Source: Purpureocillium takamizusanense (lineage: Eukaryota > Ascomycota > Sordariomycetes > Hypocreales > Ophiocordycipitaceae). Taken from it: 64,000 nucleotides of DNA. Positions 61,084 through 64,000 of this stretch are shown here, in pieces (position 1 is the stretch's first letter; each line of letters opens with the position of its first letter). The notes under the pieces are model-generated. The model saw only the letters and a list, made by a program, of their open reading frames with translations. It searched no databases and was not told the DNA's origin. The stretch is taken from assembly GCF_022605165.1 (NCBI RefSeq), contig NC_063071.1, positions 1,922,001 to 1,986,000 on the forward strand, read 5' to 3'. A program made the position numbers and the translations under genes.

Positions 61084-62316
61084 ATGGATTCACAAACTGT
61101 CGTCTTGGAGAAGCCTTGGAGTTTCGAGCCTCCGCCGGCGTCTGTCGATATCGAACCCAAACCTCCCCAATGTAGCTTTCAAGTCGTCGAGTCCGAGAAG
61201 CACAGACAACTCGAGCCAAATTTGGCGTGGTCGCACAGCCATGAGGCCTCCAACGACTTCCGGTCGGACATCTTCACGAAGCCGACACTGCCCATGCTGG
61301 AGGCCATCATCAATACCACCCTCGGCGACAACGTAATGGAAGAGGACACGACCACGAACCGCTTCCAAGAATACGTGGCCGACCTTGTGGGCCACGACGC
61401 CTCCCTGCTGGTCATGTCGGGGACCATGGGCAACCAGGTAGCCCTCCGGACGGCCCTGACCACTCCGCCTCACTCGATCCTCGCCGACCACAGAGGCCAC
61501 ATCGTCACCTTTGAGAGCGGAGGCGCGTCGGCCCTGTGCGGCGCCTTGTTCAAAACGGTCGTTCCGTCCAACGGCCATCACCTCACGCTCGACGATGTAA
61601 AGAGCCATTGCACCCTGACGGACACCGTCTACGACTGCCCGACCAGGATCATCAGCCTAGAGAACACGCTATGGGGTACCGTCATGCCCCTCTCCGACAT
61701 GCGCGCCATCTCACAGTGGGCGCGGTCGCAGACTCCCCCGATACACATGCATCTAGACGGAGCCCGCCTCTGGGAAGCCGTCGCCACCGGGGCCTTTACC
61801 CTTCGGGAGGCTGGGGAGTGCTTCGACAGCATGCAGTTATGCCTATCAAAAGGCCTCGGGGCGCCCATTGGCAGTGTTCTGACGGGGACCTCGGCCTTCA
61901 TCAAGCGAGCGAAATGGAGCCGCCATTTCCTCGGCGGCGACATTCGTGCCGCCGGTCTCATCTCGGCGCCGGCGAGGGTAGGCATCGACAACGTCTTCTT
62001 GGGTGGTAAGCTGGGGGCGGCACAGGACATGGCGAAGCGTGCCTCGGCCTTGTGGGTGGAACTCGGCGGGAAGCTGCAAGCGCCTACGGAGACGAACCAG
62101 ATATGGCTTGACCTCAATGCCTCGGGCCTGAAACCCAACGACTTTTACCCCGTGGCTGCGCAGTTCGATCTGAAAGTCATGGACCTGATTCCGGGGCGTA
62201 TTGTCCTCCACTACCAGATCACCGAGCAGGCATTCGCCCGGCTCTGTAGTTTTTTCAAGGCTCTCCTCCCTAGAGAACAGACTCCCGAGACTGTCGAAAA
62301 TAAACTAGAGAATTAG
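61084..62316 (+). CDS. Threonine aldolase-family PLP enzyme
   Basis: An intronless gene of 410 aa starting at ATG 61084 in the context CATCCCATGG. Fold-type I PLP aldolase features are clear: DFRSDIFTKPTLPMLEAI (about 58-75), MEEDTTTNRFQEYVADLVGHD, the SGTMGNQVALR cofactor loop, SLENTLWGTVMPL (191-203), Asp225 in HMHLDGARLWEA and the PLP lysine K256 in LCLSKGLGAPIGS. Family members cleave L-threonine or L-allo-threonine to glycine and acetaldehyde, and in biosynthetic clusters run in reverse, adding glycine to an aldehyde to make beta-hydroxy-alpha-amino acids. The N-terminal 50 residues are an extension compared with housekeeping aldolases. It converges closely with the second MATE gene, with only 190 bp between stop codons. 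Confidence 0.92.
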   Translation: MDSQTVVLEKPWSFEPPPASVDIEPKPPQCSFQVVESEKHRQLEPNLAWSHSHEASNDFRSDIFTKPTLPMLEAIINTTLGDNVMEEDTTTNRFQEYVADLVGHDASLLVMSGTMGNQVALRTALTTPPHSILADHRGHIVTFESGGASALCGALFKTVVPSNGHHLTLDDVKSHCTLTDTVYDCPTRIISLENTLWGTVMPLSDMRAISQWARSQTPPIHMHLDGARLWEAVATGAFTLREAGECFDSMQLCLSKGLGAPIGSVLTGTSAFIKRAKWSRHFLGGDIRAAGLISAPARVGIDNVFLGGKLGAAQDMAKRASALWVELGGKLQAPTETNQIWLDLNASGLKPNDFYPVAAQFDLKVMDLIPGRIVLHYQITEQAFARLCSFFKALLPREQTPETVENKLEN

Positions 62317-62506
62317 CATACCTAGAGTCTATTGTTAATAGCTGCGTGGGCGGTGGTCGAATAAACGAGCTGGATTTTGCATCACCACCTGCCGGACGCT
62401 GCATGTGGTCTATGCCAACCACAGGACGCGTTTACTCGCCGCTGTGACAATCTCCATGGGTATGGCTTTCCTTTCGTCTTGTTTACAAACCAACCGGTCT
62501 GCTGCC
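62317..62506. terminator. Shared 3' space of convergent genes
   Basis: This 190-bp space is left between the aldolase stop and the MATE stop. AATAAACG at about 62360 is a plausible + strand polyadenylation element. The two transcripts probably overlap at their 3' ends. Confidence 0.4.
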
Positions 62507-63918
62507 TCAATCCCGCTCGTTCCTGCGTTCAGCATCTGCAACCGCATCGTTCCAGTCCCAGCGATACAGCCACCAGAACTCGACCACACTTACACTACAA
62601 GCTCTGTTAGCCGAAGCGCTCCGCAGCATGGCAGCCCGTTCGCAACCCTGACTTACATGCCCAAGCCAACTGTGATGCCAGTCCAGAGCCCGTAGATCTG
62701 CCAGTGGAGAAGAAAGGCGGTGCTGAAGGAGATGGGGATCGCAATCAGATTGTACGCGACCAGGTTGAGGTAGCCGCCAAATTCCTGGTAACCGATGCCT
62801 CTCATCAGGCCGTGAGAGATGGCCGAGATGGCGTCGAAGCACTGCATGACCATGACGATAGGCAGCGCTTTGGTGATGATGCCGACGACTTCCGCGTCAT
62901 CGGTGAACAGGTACGGAAGGTGGTACCGCAGCGCAGCCGTGAGGACGGTGCTCAACGCGGTGAAAATGAGCCCAAGCACAACAGCCTGCACCATGAAAAT
63001 CAGCAGCCGCTCTCCATATGTCGCTCATGGCGGAAGAAGGGGGGGGGGATCGAATAGGGCGATGACTGACCACCACTGCCGCCATCGTCGCCGCGTCAGT
63101 TGCCTTGGCGCCAATAAAATTGGCAACACGGATGGAAGCAGCGATCGATAATGCGAGGGGCACTGTCCAGACGATTTGTGTCAGGGTCACCAAAGCACTT
63201 TGGGCGGCGAGCTGCGCCGCGCCAAACTGGGCGCACGCGATGGTGAGGATTTCATCGGCAGCGAATTCAGCCACGTGCATGACCATGCCTGGTATTGCCA
63301 ACCGCATCATTGGCTCTGTGACGACTGTGAGTCTCTTCTCTGCCTCAAGGCGCCCCCCAAAGGACAGGAAAGACTTACTCCAATTCGAAAGAGCCTTTTT
63401 CGAGAAGCCTCCCCAGCACTGATACCCGTCTATCAGCCACAGGTAGAGGAACAGCAGCACGGCCATCAGATTCTCCGTAACAACGATGGCGACTGGTCCC
63501 CCGATGAAGCCCCAGCCGAGATGCCAGGTCAAGGCCCACATGATGCAGGCATTCAACGGCGCGATAAGCAGGAGGACGTAGGTCGCGGCGTTGAAGATGC
63601 CCTGGGCCTGGGCGTACCGCTTCCCGCACTCGAAGAGAACAAAGGCCGGGACGCGAAGGATCATGATCTTCAGGTAGAGGCCGGTCAAGTCTGCCAACTC
63701 ACGCTCCGGGAGGATAAGCGCAAGCATGGCGTCGGCCTTCCACCACAGCGCCATGAGCGGCGCAGTGCAGAGCAGGATGAAGTAGACCATGCGCTGCGTG
63801 TGGATGCCAACCAAGTACTTGTTGCCTGACCCGTAGGCTTGGCCTGCCAGCGTGTCAAGGCTGTTCGCCAGTCCCTGGATGATGGTGTTGCCTATCATGT
63901 TGGTTGTGATGCTTGCCA
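62507..63918 (-). CDS. Second MATE-family exporter (5' exon beyond window)
   Basis: Four exons are visible, 63379-63918, 63071-63315, 62657-62985 and 62507-62603, coding the last 403 residues or so. The missing N-terminal exon must lie past position 64000, because the sequence upstream of the acceptor at 63919-63920 has no matching helix-1 coding and no good donor. Joins read SNW|KPMMRLAIPGM, MAAVV|AVVLGLIFTAL and GLGI|ACSVSVVEFWW. The protein starts in the same place as exon 2 of the first MATE gene (ASITTNMIGNTIIQGLANSLDTLAGQAYGSG) and shares three intron positions and phases with it, plus one extra intron (63316-63378). A role in product export or self-protection is inferred from its position. 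Confidence 0.88.
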
Positions 63919-64000
63919 CTGATGCTTGTTGTCAGCGCACACGACGGCACCGTCTGGGGGCCTCCTCCTCCGGGCTGCGAGCGCCGGATGAGATATAGAT

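Noticed and set aside
48321..64000. PKS, NRPS, terpene cyclase or cytochrome P450 in the cluster region
   Set aside because: No ketosynthase, adenylation, DDxxD/NSE or FxxGxxxC motif was seen in any frame; the enzyme first suspected as a P450 at 56.3-57.9 kb is a DUF3445 protein.

Overview
The window is GC-rich nuclear DNA from a filamentous ascomycete, most likely a Sordariomycete and plausibly Hypocreales. The evidence is short spliceosomal introns (about 50-220 nt, GTRNGT...YAG), fungus-specific families (WSC-domain peroxidase, DUF3632, DUF2011, VIB-1-type NDT80 factor, STRIPAK Far11/HAM-2) and wide intergenic spaces. No tRNA, rRNA, transposon ORF or CRISPR array was found. Gene models were built by hand; for every complete spliced model the exon lengths sum to a whole number of codons.

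Region 1 (1-24.6 kb) is mostly conserved housekeeping and developmental genes: a PLP-dependent serine/threonine dehydratase (+), the histone-fold protein MHF1/CENP-S (-), a secreted class II-type peroxidase fused to three WSC domains (-), a DUF3632 gene interrupted by an in-frame TAG (-), a four-helix MARVEL membrane protein (+), the STRIPAK subunit Far11/STRIP (HAM-2/PRO22 type, -), a nuclear-looking DUF2011 protein (-) and an NDT80/PhoG-family transcription factor of the VIB-1/XprG type (-).

Region 2 (24.6-39.1 kb) is a gene desert of about 14.5 kb upstream of the VIB-1-type gene. It holds microsatellites, G-runs, a GTAC-rich patch and an 18-bp inverted repeat, but no coding region I can support. 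It ends at an RWD-RBR E3 ubiquitin ligase with a long Gly/Arg/His/Gln/Asn-rich tail (39.1-41.5 kb). A second gene-poor stretch of 6.8 kb follows.

Region 3 (48.3 kb to the right edge) looks like a compact biosynthetic gene cluster with no PKS, NRPS or terpene synthase in view. It contains a secreted S10 serine carboxypeptidase (+), a MATE exporter (-), a PSD-like pyridoxal-phosphate-independent decarboxylase with a PsiD-type architecture (-), a membrane-anchored DUF3445 (heme-dependent oxidative N-demethylase alpha-like) protein (-), an Fe(II)/2-oxoglutarate oxygenase (+), a threonine-aldolase-type PLP enzyme (+) and a second MATE exporter (-) cut by the window edge. The enzyme set suggests a route in which an aldolase makes or breaks a beta-hydroxy-amino acid, a decarboxylase turns an amino acid into an amine, oxygenases tailor it, and MATE pumps export a cationic product. 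That pathway is inference. Cluster detectors that rely on PKS/NRPS/terpene cores would probably miss it, and it is the strongest candidate here for an undescribed system.
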